The notes below the pieces were generated by a model, which saw only the letters and a program-made list of their open reading frames with translations, had not been told where the DNA came from and made no database searches. The translations under genes and the position numbers were made by a program. Below, piece by piece: positions 1 through 7,030 of a DNA stretch of 13,684 nucleotides. The DNA is taken from assembly GCA_028679775.1 (NCBI GenBank), contig JAJRAX010000295.1, positions 1-13,684 of the forward strand, given 5' to 3'. This DNA is from Methanothrix sp. GTDB lineage: Archaea; Halobacteriota; Methanosarcinia; Methanotrichales; Methanotrichaceae. The first letter of the stretch is position 1, and every line of letters starts with the position of its first letter.

Positions 1-2
1 TA

Positions 3-158
3 GGCATTAGTTCTGGCCTCGTGTTTCTGATGATCGTCCTCATCCTGGTGGCACAATTAGCCCTTCCCCCAGAGCTGAGATCCTCAGGCATTGCCCTGGT
101 TGTCCTGCTCTTTATGGTGGCTATGGGCCTGGTGGGACTGAAACTCGTGGACATGTAG
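3..158 (+). CDS. C-terminal part of a membrane protein (truncated by window edge)
   Basis: An open frame runs from the window edge to a TAG at 156-158 and encodes the last 51 residues of a protein whose start lies outside. The visible part holds two hydrophobic stretches, GLVFLMIVLILVAQLAL and GIALVVLLFMVAMGLVGL, separated by a short PPELRSS loop, so it probably ends in two transmembrane helices with a very short tail (KLVDM). The family cannot be recognised from this fragment. It ends about 50 bases before sepF, with a TATA-like sequence between, so it need not share a transcript with the genes that follow. Confidence 0.6.
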   Translation, partial: GISSGLVFLMIVLILVAQLALPPELRSSGIALVVLLFMVAMGLVGLKLVDM

Positions 159-167
159 CGACGTTAG

Positions 168-204
168 ATATAAATATAATAATAAACATTTTCCCTGAAG
201 GGGA
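168..204 (+). promoter_or_regulatory. Promoter and ribosome-binding site of the sepF-ZPR1-cofD run
   Basis: ATATAAATATAAT at 168-180 resembles an archaeal TATA box. It lies in the otherwise AT-rich gap after the upstream stop. AAGGGGA at 198-204, six bases before the ATG at 211, is a plausible Shine-Dalgarno sequence. A start of transcription near 197-203 would leave only a very short leader, so the exact relation of box and start is uncertain. Confidence 0.45.
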
Positions 205-210
205 TTTTAG

Positions 211-576
211 ATGGCGGGATTTCTGGAAAAGCTCAAGCTCATTGGAAAGTCCAAAGAGGATGACTACTCTGAGGTGGATCTGGGACAGTTCGAGGAGGCC
301 AGTGGCTCCCCGGATATCATTTTGAGGGTGGCGGAGCTAGGAAGGGTTGAGGTCTTGCCCGAGATCAAGCAGGAGATCTATGCAGGCAACATAGTCCTAG
401 TTGACATTGCCGGCTTGAAGCGCGACAAAGCTGCTTTAGATAGAGCAATAGGCGAGCTGAAAAAGGCCATCGATGATATCTCCGGGGATATCGCCGGAAT
501 TGGCGATGATCTCATAGTATTGGTTCCAAACGGCATCAAGATCGACCGTGAAAAGGTGGTCGGGAGCAAAGATTGA
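211..576 (+). CDS. sepF: Archaeal cell division protein SepF
   Basis: The 121-residue product matches archaeal SepF (DUF552 fold) in length and layout. The N-terminus MAGFLEKLKLIG is a short amphipathic helix of the kind that tethers SepF to the membrane. A charged linker follows (about 14-34), then a compact alpha/beta domain from about 35 to 115 with VEVLPEIKQEIYAGNIVLVDIAGL, a helix around DKAALDRAIGELKKAIDDI, and the closing strand pair GDIAGIGDDLIVLVP. In archaea SepF anchors FtsZ to the membrane at midcell; that role is known for the family and inferred here. Its stop codon overlaps the start of the ZPR1 gene, implying translational coupling. The ATG start is supported by AAGGGGA at 198-204. 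Confidence 0.88.
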   Translation: MAGFLEKLKLIGKSKEDDYSEVDLGQFEEASGSPDIILRVAELGRVEVLPEIKQEIYAGNIVLVDIAGLKRDKAALDRAIGELKKAIDDISGDIAGIGDDLIVLVPNGIKIDREKVVGSKD

Positions 577-1142
577 ATCTTACTACGAATGCTCTCTGTC
601 CGATGTGCTCGGCTGAGATGCAGTTCTCATGGGAGACTTTGGACATTCCTCACTTCGGTGAGTCTATGGTTATAGCCGGAGTCTGTGAGTGCGGCTACAG
701 GCACAGCGATACCATTTTGCTGACGCAAAAGGAGCCTGTCCGCTTCGTGATGCCAATCACGTCTATCGAGGATCTGGATGCGAGGGTCATCCGTTCGTCG
801 AGCGGGACATTGCGCATTCCGGAGCTTGGTGTGGACATCGAGCCGGGTTTTTCCTCGGAGTGCTACATATCCAATGTCGAGGGAGTCCTTGACCGAATCG
901 AGGGTGTGGTCAACTTTGCCACCCGAACGGCTAGAGAGGCAAACAGCCTGGAGAGCACAAGCAAGGGTGAGGAGATCCTGGAGAAGATTCGGCTAGCCAG
1001 AGAGGGCGCTTTTCCTTTGACTCTCGTCCTTGAGGACCCTCTCGGCAACAGCGCCATTGACTGTGAAAAGGCTACGAAATCCTCTCTCTCTCCAGAGGAC
1101 GCTGCCCTTCTCAAGACGGGCATGATAATAGTAGACGTGTGA
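573..1142 (+). CDS. ZPR1 zinc-finger domain protein
   Basis: A 189-residue protein with the layout of archaeal single-domain ZPR1. It has a zinc finger built from C9-P-M-C12 and C38-E-C40-G-Y near the N-terminus, the conserved IPHFGESMVIAGVC segment between them, and a beta-rich C-terminal domain containing NVEGVLDRIEGVV and LEDPLGNSAI. Eukaryotic ZPR1 has two such units and is linked to maturation of elongation factor eEF1A; the archaeal role is not settled. The start is a TTG at 573 overlapping the sepF TGA (TTGA). The next ATG at 603 would cut away the first cysteine of the CPxC pair, so TTG is preferred. The 3' end overlaps an upstream in-frame GTG of cofD. Confidence 0.85.
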   Translation: MNLTTNALCPMCSAEMQFSWETLDIPHFGESMVIAGVCECGYRHSDTILLTQKEPVRFVMPITSIEDLDARVIRSSSGTLRIPELGVDIEPGFSSECYISNVEGVLDRIEGVVNFATRTAREANSLESTSKGEEILEKIRLAREGAFPLTLVLEDPLGNSAIDCEKATKSSLSPEDAALLKTGMIIVDV

Positions 1143-1153
1143 GTGGATTGAAT

Positions 1154-2050
1154 ATGCTGGTTCTGAGCGGCGGCACTGGGACACCCAAGCTCCTCATGGG
1201 GCTTAAGGAGCTAATGAAGCCAGAGGACCTCTCCGTAGTGGTGAACACGGCAGAAGACATCTGGATCTCTGGAAACTACATCTCTCCCGATGTGGATTCC
1301 GTGCTCTACTCCCTGGCCGATATGATCGACGTGAAGAGAATGTGGGGCATCAAGGGCGACCGGACTGTGACCTACGACTATCTCATCGCTCTCGGCATCA
1401 AAGAGACGCTGCAGGTGGGCGATCGCGATCGGGCTGTTCACATCTTTCGCTCAGATCTGATGCGCGAGGGTGCAAGCTTGAGTCAGGCGACCGAAGAGCT
1501 AGCTAAGGCGCTGGGAATAATGCAGCATGTCGTCCCCATGACTGACAACGAGGTCTCGACAATGCTTTACACCCCCGAAGGATTGATGCATTTTCAGGAG
1601 TTCTGGGCGGAGCGTCGGGGAAAGCCTGAGATTATCAACATTTTATTTGGGGGCCTGAAGGAGGCAAAACCAAGCCCGGGCTTCCTAGATCTGCTCGAAA
1701 AAGAGGATACTGTTCTCATCGGCCCCAGCAATCCAGTGACGAGCATCGGTCCCATCCTGAAGCTGCCGGGTGTGCGCGAGAAGCTGGCTGAGAAAAAGGT
1801 TATAGCCGTAAGTCCGTTAGTTGGAGACAAGCCTGTCAGTGGACCCATTGCCAAGCTCATGACGGCACTGGAGTATCCTGTCAGCGATGAAGGCGTGAGA
1901 GAAATGCTTGGCAAGGTAGACCTCTTCATTGTAGACAAAAAGAGCAGCTACGAAGACGACTGTCTGCGGATGAGCACTCGAATGAAAACAAAGGTGGGAA
2001 GCATTGCGGTTGCCAAAGAGATGCTGGAACTGATCAAAGAGCATTCTTGA
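1154..2050 (+). CDS. cofD: 2-phospho-L-lactate transferase CofD (coenzyme F420 biosynthesis)
   Basis: CofD transfers a phospho-lactyl (or related) group from its guanylyl-activated donor onto 7,8-didemethyl-8-hydroxy-5-deazariboflavin to give F420-0. The sequence shows the family motifs in order: LVLSGGTGTPKLL at the N-terminus, VVNTAEDIWISGNYISPDVD, GDRDRAVHIFRSDLMREG, PMTDNEVSTML, and IGPSNPVTSIGPIL. The full length of about 300 residues is normal. Two starts compete: GTG at 1139, which overlaps the ZPR1 stop as GTGA, and ATG at 1154, which gives the usual N-terminus MLVLSGGTGTPKLL and is preceded by GTGAGTGG. The ATG is preferred. Either way the gene is coupled to sepF and ZPR1. A convergent gene lies 55 bases downstream. 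Confidence 0.95.
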   Translation: MLVLSGGTGTPKLLMGLKELMKPEDLSVVVNTAEDIWISGNYISPDVDSVLYSLADMIDVKRMWGIKGDRTVTYDYLIALGIKETLQVGDRDRAVHIFRSDLMREGASLSQATEELAKALGIMQHVVPMTDNEVSTMLYTPEGLMHFQEFWAERRGKPEIINILFGGLKEAKPSPGFLDLLEKEDTVLIGPSNPVTSIGPILKLPGVREKLAEKKVIAVSPLVGDKPVSGPIAKLMTALEYPVSDEGVREMLGKVDLFIVDKKSSYEDDCLRMSTRMKTKVGSIAVAKEMLELIKEHS

Positions 2051-2090
2051 CTATCATAAACACCTGCGATAGTTTCCTCCACGAGTCCTC

Positions 2091-2135
2091 CGGATGCCGT
2101 CCAGCTATTGTCTAGAGATTTTCATGACGCATCCG
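2091..2135. terminator. Inverted repeat between convergent cofD and the Cys/His protein gene
   Basis: CGGATGCCGTC at 2091-2101 and GACGCATCCG at 2126-2135 pair over ten positions with one bulged C, leaving a loop of 24 bases. The structure straddles the 3' end of the minus-strand gene (stop at 2105-2107). A smaller pair, CTATC 2051-2055 and GATAG 2068-2072, lies just after the cofD stop. They may help end the two facing transcripts, but neither is followed by a long T-run. Confidence 0.25.
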
Positions 2136-2572
2136 TCTTCCGTCGGCTCCACCTCTAAGTCCATCTTCAAGTCGGAGAATACCTTCTTCCAGTGGCCTTC
2201 CACGCAGGTCTTGCAGTGCTCCTTGGCTATCAAGCTGGCACCTATGCGGGCAAAGGACTTGGCCCCTTGCATCAGGCCGCAACTATGGCGTTTGATCTCC
2301 ACATAGCCATCTCCTTCCACGACCTCAATTACGCTGCCAAATAGGTTCTTGTCGTTGGTGGCCATTGCCAAGGCCACATCCTTGGGCTCGGCAAGCCCCA
2401 ACTGCTTGAAGGTGGCTGCCACCTGGCGAGCGCCCTGGTCCTGAAACTCGCGCAAGCTCCTCTTGCCAAGCTTTCGAGCCACATAACCGCTGCTGCCGTA
2501 GAAACTGCCCATCCACATGGCCACCACGCGCTGCTGGATCTGATCCAGGGGAATATCCGGGACGTCTGTCAT
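2105..2572 (-). CDS. Conserved-looking Cys/His protein of unknown function
   Basis: The 155-residue product is not one I can name. The N-terminal half is helical (about 8-60, with MWMGSFYGSSGYVARKLG and a helix ending in KQLGLAEP). The C-terminal half alternates strands and loops and carries a striking set of possible metal ligands: H96-S-C98 and, after a helix, H119-C120-x2-C123-x3-H127-W128. That arrangement suggests a bound metal or an Fe-S centre, which is inference. It has no signal peptide or membrane segment. The layout faintly recalls small hydrolases of the L-2-amino-thiazoline-4-carboxylate hydrolase type, without enough evidence to assign it. It starts at an ATG, has no strong Shine-Dalgarno sequence, and a TATA-like box lies about 30 bases upstream. 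Confidence 0.7.
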   Translation of the reverse strand: MTDVPDIPLDQIQQRVVAMWMGSFYGSSGYVARKLGKRSLREFQDQGARQVAATFKQLGLAEPKDVALAMATNDKNLFGSVIEVVEGDGYVEIKRHSCGLMQGAKSFARIGASLIAKEHCKTCVEGHWKKVFSDLKMDLEVEPTEDGCVMKISRQ

Positions 2573-2861
2573 GCTGCTTTCACTTCGCTAGCTGGCCGTA
2601 TAATACTTTTGCGCCTTGCAGCCGTCTATTATAACGTTGGGGTAAAGGGGTAGAGAAGACCCATCTCCTTCAGGGGCATGGGAGGAAGTCACAGGCTATA
2701 TATCAGGTTTATTAGTATCAGAACCGACAAAGATAGACCTCAAAGCACAGCTAAACCACATCCAAAAATCATTTCTGCGCCCTTCCTGCGATGCCGCAAG
2801 AACGGCGCTAGAGTGCGCCACATGGTCTGGCGCGTGGGATTTCGCTTTTATGATTCTCTGA
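2573..2861. other. Non-coding gap after rps3ae, with two small hairpins
   Basis: No convincing gene is seen in these 289 bases. GCGCCA at 2815-2820 and TGGCGC at 2828-2833 form a perfect 6-base stem with a 7-base loop, about 30 bases past the rps3ae stop on the transcribed strand. A second hairpin at 2660-2682 pairs CCCAT with ATGGG and CTCC with GGGG around a TTCA loop. Either could be part of a long 3' untranslated region or a terminator of rps3ae. The plus-strand open frame crossing this region runs deep into rps3ae and looks like a shadow. Confidence 0.35.
2596..2610 (-). promoter_or_regulatory. TATA-like box for the Cys/His protein gene
   Basis: Read on the minus strand, AAAGTATTATACGG is centred near 2602, about 30 bases before the ATG at 2572. 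With the usual archaeal spacing, transcription would begin only a few bases before the start codon. This fits the absence of a clear Shine-Dalgarno sequence. The call rests on spacing and base composition alone. Confidence 0.35.
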
Positions 2862-3491
2862 TCAAGCTGCAGGAGCTTCAGTCACTGAGGAAGTCGCTGC
2901 CGCGGCTATGCTTGGCTCGGTCACAATCTCGGTCTTGCGCACTTCTACGCGCCTCAGGGGATAGATGACCTTGGCTTCTTTGTAGATATCCAATGAGATC
3001 TTTCCTCCAACGGCATCCTGGATCAACTGGTTCAGGTCCAGACTCTTCGACCTCTCAATTATGACCCTCTTGGACAGCTCCCGGATGCTCTTGACCTGAT
3101 TGGCCCGGGCCCTCTTTACAGTAAAGCAGCTGGGCTTTATTCTAACCTGATAGCCGTCGGTGGTTGTTACATCCACGATGGCATCTATTCTGGATGTCCT
3201 TCTCTTGACCAGCGAGCGCACATAATCTGTGGTCATCTCGTGGCCCAGGAACTTTGTGTATGCCGAATCACCGGCTACGCGATCTACTCTAAACTTGAGC
3301 TTTGTATTCTGTTTAGAGAAGTTGTTGGTGAGATCCCCAAGGGTTGTCTCGATAATCCTTCCCACGATCCTCTCCGGGTCGTTGGCGATTGTCTCGCCAA
3401 AGGGAGCCCTGCCGAACATCTCAGGACTTACAACTTTATACCATTGCTTGGCCTTTCTGCTCTCAGCCTTTCTTTGTGATCTTCTAGCCAA
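2862..3491 (-). CDS. rps3ae: 30S ribosomal protein eS1 (S3Ae)
   Basis: The 209-residue product is the archaeal/eukaryotic-type small-subunit protein eS1 (S3Ae). It shows the basic N-terminus ARRSQRKAESRKAKQWYKVV, the PEMFGRAPFGETIANDPERIVGR segment, the central FRVDRVAGDSAYTKFLGHEMT block, and IRELSKRVIIERSKSLDLNQL. A low-complexity Ala/Thr/Ser tail of about 18 residues closes the protein. The start is a TTG at 3489-3491, supported by a strong GGAGG at 3499-3503 (7-base spacing). The first internal ATG falls at about residue 25 and would remove the conserved N-terminus. It seems monocistronic, with its own TATA box at 3541-3548. Confidence 0.95.
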   Translation of the reverse strand: MARRSQRKAESRKAKQWYKVVSPEMFGRAPFGETIANDPERIVGRIIETTLGDLTNNFSKQNTKLKFRVDRVAGDSAYTKFLGHEMTTDYVRSLVKRRTSRIDAIVDVTTTDGYQVRIKPSCFTVKRARANQVKSIRELSKRVIIERSKSLDLNQLIQDAVGGKISLDIYKEAKVIYPLRRVEVRKTEIVTEPSIAAAATSSVTEAPAA

Positions 3492-3540
3492 TAAACGTCC
3501 TCCAAGGTAATATTAATCCGAACTCCGTTCAAGCTCACTG

Positions 3541-3548
3541 TATTTAAA
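3541..3548 (-). promoter_or_regulatory. TATA box of rps3ae
   Basis: The minus strand reads TTTAAATA, an excellent match to the archaeal TATA consensus. It implies transcription starting near 3515-3520, a leader of about 25 bases, and then GGAGG at 3499-3503 in front of the TTG start. The box lies only about 11 bases from the T-run that ends the upstream surface-protein transcript. Confidence 0.7.
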
Positions 3549-3558
3549 CCGATCGCCC

Positions 3559-3612
3559 AAAAAAAGATAAGATGCGGCAAAGGCCGGGCTGCCCCGGCCA
3601 GACCTGCCGCAT
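3559..3612 (-). terminator. Hairpin plus T-run terminator of the secreted-protein gene
   Basis: ATGCGGCA (3572-3579) pairs perfectly with TGCCGCAT (3605-3612). Inside it GGCCGGG (3582-3588) pairs with CCCGGCC (3593-3599) around a 4-base loop. Read on the minus strand, the hairpin starts a few bases after the stop at 3616 and is followed by TTATC and seven Ts (3559-3565), resembling a bacterial intrinsic terminator. It also insulates rps3ae from read-through. Confidence 0.75.
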
Positions 3613-3615
3613 GTT

Positions 3616-5040
3616 TTAATCCGTCGGCCAGACGTAGATGTAGATGTAGTTGGACCAGTCATTGCAGTGATAGCTGAGTATATGCCAGCCAGGTTCATTT
3701 CCTTTGAACCAGGTCTCATGCCACCCAACATTCTTGTTGCCGAAGCTCTTAACCTCCGGCGAGCAATAATAACCGTTCCCGCTGCCGCATACCGTCCATT
3801 CGAAGGACCAGTAAGCTCCCGCCCGGTTCACCTTGGACCAGAGAGGCAGCCATTCTCCGCGGAATACGCCAGCTACAGTCTCCAGCTCACCTTCGCAGAC
3901 CTGAACATAGTACTCATTGCATTTGCATACGGAAGGCAGTGGATAGACAGCCTGGAGGCTTTGGGCAACGTATCCCTGGGGCGCGCTGCTGCTGATCGAC
4001 GCAGAGCAGGTGCTACAGCTCGTATCATAGGGACAAACGCTGCTGACGCCGCCAGCGATTGAAGTCGAACTGGTGCATGTGTTGCAGGTGGTGCAGGTCT
4101 TGGCTGTGCTCACCGTGTTCATTTTGCCCTGAGCCAATGCGTTCACAGATTGGTAGGGATAGCTCACCAGAGACGGACTTGTAGCAGCCACGCTGACAAC
4201 AGCCGAATTTCCCACCAATCCCGCCGTAGTTGAAGCAGCAGTTGGATAATCGTAGCTTGCCGAGGTTATCTGGCTGGCAGGCCTGTACAGATTATAATCG
4301 GGCATGATGAGCCCATCCGCACTGGGGTCGACAGGCGTAGGCGCTCCAGACGGAAGAGATGCCGTGGTCATGCCGCCGGACGAACTGGCATAACCTGTGG
4401 ACGCTGATAAGGGATAGACATAGATATAGATGTAGTTGGACCATATGCCGCTGTTGTAGCAGAGGATATGCCATCCGGGTGTATCTCCCAAAAACCATCC
4501 CTTCTTCCAACCGGCAGCCGTCCAGCTCCACCATTGCACAGAGTACGTGGACCGACCGGGATACCATTCGTACACATAAAAGTTGCCGCTCGTCTTTATC
4601 TCAGCCCATAGAGGCAGGTAACCCCTGTAGCCGCATCCTCCCACAGTACAGAGGCCGGAATTGCTCTCTACATAAAACCTGTTAGCCGAGGCGATACTGC
4701 TTGGATAATACCAGACGCTTGAGCCGGGCATTGCAGACTGGACGGAAGATGAGACGGATGACTGAACTGACTCCGACGGCCTTGTTGCAGAGACGAAACC
4801 CAGGCTCTCATCAGGCGTGAAGCTGTCCATTTGCGGAATGGAGAGCCCCAGCTTCTCCGCCGTTAACTGCTCCTCAGTTGAGCTGCTGATCGGGGGGACT
4901 GGATATGCAGATCCCTGTTGCGAAACAGCCTGCTGCTGGACAGTGGATCCGGTATCCGAGATTCCTGCACCGCCTACTGCACCCAAGGCAGCGCTGATCA
5001 GGATCAAAAATGCAATTGATAATGCAATATAAAGCTTCAT
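3616..5040 (-). CDS. Secreted protein with two copies of an aromatic-rich YIYIYV domain
   Basis: This 474-residue protein begins with a signal peptide (MKLYIALSIAFLILISAALG, cleavage likely near residue 21-26). No membrane anchor is seen at the C-terminus, so it is probably exported. Two related domains of about 90 residues lie at 120-210 and 375-472. Each carries YRG or FRG, then LPLW, an EW pair, a GW-x3-WF-x-G turn, PGWHIL, and ends in WSNYIYIYV. They are separated by a Ser/Thr/Ala/Pro-rich linker with a cysteine cluster (C316, C319, C322, C336, C342, C345), suggesting disulfides or a bound metal. The ATG at 5040 is chosen over a GTG at 5049 because GGAG at 5049-5052 sits eight bases before it. 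I cannot assign a function; a cell-envelope or sheath role is inference. Confidence 0.8.
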   Translation of the reverse strand: MKLYIALSIAFLILISAALGAVGGAGISDTGSTVQQQAVSQQGSAYPVPPISSSTEEQLTAEKLGLSIPQMDSFTPDESLGFVSATRPSESVQSSVSSSVQSAMPGSSVWYYPSSIASANRFYVESNSGLCTVGGCGYRGYLPLWAEIKTSGNFYVYEWYPGRSTYSVQWWSWTAAGWKKGWFLGDTPGWHILCYNSGIWSNYIYIYVYPLSASTGYASSSGGMTTASLPSGAPTPVDPSADGLIMPDYNLYRPASQITSASYDYPTAASTTAGLVGNSAVVSVAATSPSLVSYPYQSVNALAQGKMNTVSTAKTCTTCNTCTSSTSIAGGVSSVCPYDTSCSTCSASISSSAPQGYVAQSLQAVYPLPSVCKCNEYYVQVCEGELETVAGVFRGEWLPLWSKVNRAGAYWSFEWTVCGSGNGYYCSPEVKSFGNKNVGWHETWFKGNEPGWHILSYHCNDWSNYIYIYVWPTD

Positions 5041-5066
5041 GTACCCCACTCCATTGTTTAGGTTTG

Positions 5067-5088
5067 CTGCGCAATTTTTCTGCGCAAT
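5067..5088 (-). repeat. Tandem CTGCGCAAT repeat in the leader of the secreted-protein gene
   Basis: The 9-base sequence CTGCGCAAT occurs at 5067-5075 and again at 5080-5088, separated by TTTT (13-base period). On the transcribed strand it lies 27-48 bases before the ATG, between possible TATA boxes (near 5119-5127 and 5093-5104) and the start. It could be a regulator-binding site or a leader RNA element. Confidence 0.45.
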
Positions 5089-5290
5089 ATCTCTTTTTAT
5101 TCTTTTAGCGCTCTTTATCTATTTAACATTTGCTTTTCAGTTCCGTGATCGGGAGACAGAATGATCTGTATTAATATAGTAATATAATTCTAATATAATT
5201 ACAAAATGACAGAAAAGCTGCAAAAAATACACATATTAGAAATATCGATGAAGAATATTATGATGCAATCATAGAGAGAAAAAAGTGAAG
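5089..5290. other. AT-rich non-coding gap between the secreted-protein and 254-residue protein genes
   Basis: No gene is visible. The minus strand holds a TATA-like GTTAAATAG at 5119-5127 that could serve the secreted-protein gene. Six As at 5279-5284 are a run of Ts on the minus strand just after the stop of the next gene and may end its transcript. The part around 5170-5210 is nearly all A and T. Confidence 0.4.
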
Positions 5291-6055
5291 CTATTGATCC
5301 GTGTCTCTGGCCCAATTGTTCCTAACCACCTCAGCCAGACGCGGATTGTCAAACTGATTATAGATATCGAGATCAGTGGTATAGCCGATAAACGGATCTA
5401 TGGTGCCTTTCTCCAGATTCATTATCCAAATCTGAAGACCTCGGTCCTCTGCAGCCTGTCCTCGATCCCTGAAGAACTGCACAAAAGGCTCCAAGGTCTC
5501 GCTGCTCGGCACCAGGATTATGCAGTCGTCTCCGGGCTCTGCACTGTAATTATCAATGTTGACGGCCTTCACGCTTGCGACGACAACGGCCTTTGCAGTA
5601 CGCTTATCCGCAGTAAAGGTTAGAGATTGATCCACCTTGTCGAAGAGGGCATACCCGGCATCAGTCATGAACTCCTTCAGTCGCTCCTCCATGCACTGGA
5701 TGAGGAGGGCTCGCAGCTCCGGGACGGCCCGCAGGAACCGGCTGGCAGCATTGGAAAAGTCCTGTTCGCTGTATTTTTTAGTGTGCAGGAAATGAAATAT
5801 GCGCCCATTCATTTGAGTGTAGGTATCAAGCTTCGGCAGATCGAAGAATATGGCATCTTTGCCCATGATGCTGGCGAAGATGCCAGGGGCAATTCTCTCA
5901 CCCACCAGCGCCTTCAGCTCCACGCGCTCATCTTCTGAAAGCTCTGCGTCTTGAACGATCTGGTAAGTGCGAAGAAGAAGCTCACACCGGGCGATGATCT
6001 CCCTCTCGGCGAGAAGCTCTCGGAGAGGACCTGCAATGCTCTTTATCTCGGTCAT
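5291..6055 (-). CDS. Unrecognised 254-residue protein downstream of mptA
   Basis: I do not recognise this family. Residues 1-145 look almost wholly helical (LRELLAEREIIARCELLLRTYQIV, then EDERVELKALVGERI and further helices). Residues 150-250 look alpha/beta, with strands KAVVVASVKAVNI and DDCIILVPSS, a helix LEPFVQFFRDRG, a strand GLQIWIMNLEKGTIDPFIGYT, and a closing helix PRLAEVVRNNW. There is no signal peptide or membrane span, so it is probably cytoplasmic. Its ATG is 12 bases past the mptA stop and its GAGGT ribosome-binding site (6065-6069) overlaps that stop, so it is almost certainly co-transcribed with mptA. A link to pterin metabolism is only suggested by this position. Confidence 0.75.
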   Translation of the reverse strand: MTEIKSIAGPLRELLAEREIIARCELLLRTYQIVQDAELSEDERVELKALVGERIAPGIFASIMGKDAIFFDLPKLDTYTQMNGRIFHFLHTKKYSEQDFSNAASRFLRAVPELRALLIQCMEERLKEFMTDAGYALFDKVDQSLTFTADKRTAKAVVVASVKAVNIDNYSAEPGDDCIILVPSSETLEPFVQFFRDRGQAAEDRGLQIWIMNLEKGTIDPFIGYTTDLDIYNQFDNPRLAEVVRNNWARDTDQ

Positions 6056-6067
6056 TATACTTCTACC

Positions 6068-7030
6068 TCAATCATTCCCTCTAACGCTGGCCAGTTCCGC
6101 CCTTAGTTCTCCCATGTTGGCTGTCCTCTCCGCAAAGGCATTGTGCTGATGAATGCTCTCCTCATTGATCTGCTTGAGTGTGACGGCAGCGTCATCCGGC
6201 AGATCAGTGAATGCCTCTACCAGCTTCTGGGCCATTGTGCGAACGCAGTCCTCCACGAACTTGGGATTGCTGTGAGCCCTCTTTACCACCACTGCCTCGT
6301 CTGGCCTCTTCAACAACCCGAAGACTCGAGAGCTCATGGAATCCTCAATGATCTTGATTATCCTGTCAATAGAGACGCAGCGTCGATCATGGACCTCGAT
6401 GGATATGCTTCCCCGGCCGCGCTGGTTATGAGTGGCAATGGGCAGCCGCTCTATGAGGTCAGAGATCGCCTGCTCTGAGATTACCAGTTTGGCCAGCTCC
6501 TGGCGGACCTCTTCCTTCATGATCTCCTGGGCACAGGGGCAGGCAGTCATCCCTAAAACCTCGGCTCCGACCGTCTTTCTCACGTTTCCTCCGGCGGGCC
6601 CGGCTTTGGCCACTGCCTCAGCGAAGATGTCCACCACCTCCTGGCAATTGACCTTGGTCACTGGAGTCTGTCTCCTCACAATATATTCGCTCTTCATCTT
6701 CACCTCGGCTCGAGAGGCATATTCATGCCTGAAGAGAAGTCTCTTTGCAATCTCTCCGCAAAGCTCCTCGATCTCGTAGACGGGGCAGTTTATGGCCTCC
6801 TCTAAAACCTCGTCTATCGCCTCGAAGTTCCGAGAAAGGTTGGCTCCTTTCCGGTCTGATGGAAGATCAACGAATACCTCAAAATTTGAGATGAGAACCA
6901 CAGGTCGCTCATCGTTGCCTCGCTCGACCTTTACCAGCTTTTTAACGCCGGTCACTCCCACTCTGGTTAAATTGAATGGATAATCAGGCTCGCAGGCTTG
7001 AATATCGGGTAGGCTGTCCACTGAATTCAC
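6068..7030 (-). CDS. mptA: GTP cyclohydrolase MptA (methanopterin biosynthesis)
   Basis: MptA is the metal-dependent archaeal GTP cyclohydrolase (FolE2/GCYH-IB superfamily) that makes 7,8-dihydroneopterin 2',3'-cyclic phosphate, the first step toward tetrahydromethanopterin. The 320 residues show the archaeal signature: [21 protein letters not shown] (58-78), MTACPCAQE (161-169) with the catalytic and metal-site cysteine region, THNQRGRGS (200-208), and [13 protein letters not shown] (291-303). Length is normal. The start overlaps the stop of the small acidic gene (GTGA, 7027-7030). A GTG three codons later, at 7021, has a better ribosome-binding site (AAGGTGA at 7027-7033) and may be the true start. 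It sits in the middle of a probable three-gene operon. Confidence 0.94.
   Translation of the reverse strand: MNSVDSLPDIQACEPDYPFNLTRVGVTGVKKLVKVERGNDERPVVLISNFEVFVDLPSDRKGANLSRNFEAIDEVLEEAINCPVYEIEELCGEIAKRLLFRHEYASRAEVKMKSEYIVRRQTPVTKVNCQEVVDIFAEAVAKAGPAGGNVRKTVGAEVLGMTACPCAQEIMKEEVRQELAKLVISEQAISDLIERLPIATHNQRGRGSISIEVHDRRCVSIDRIIKIIEDSMSSRVFGLLKRPDEAVVVKRAHSNPKFVEDCVRTMAQKLVEAFTDLPDDAAVTLKQINEESIHQHNAFAERTANMGELRAELASVRGND

Noticed and set aside
2678..2968. Plus-strand open frame of 96 codons crossing the gap after rps3ae
   Set aside because: It has no ribosome-binding site worth the name, basic low-quality composition, and more than a third of it is antisense to rps3ae.
3667..4062. 131-codon plus-strand open frame inside the exported-protein gene
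   Set aside because: It is wholly antisense to a gene with a signal peptide and duplicated domains, and its product shows no fold-like pattern.
5067..5088. Start of a CRISPR-like repeat array
   Set aside because: Only two 9-base copies, 4 bases apart, with no spacer-length units; no array elsewhere in the window.
6821..6860. Asn instead of His in the MptA segment KGANLSRN, as a possible loss of a key residue
   Set aside because: Archaeal MptA proteins, as I recall them, vary here (Asn or Asp), and the other catalytic motifs ([21 protein letters not shown]) are intact.
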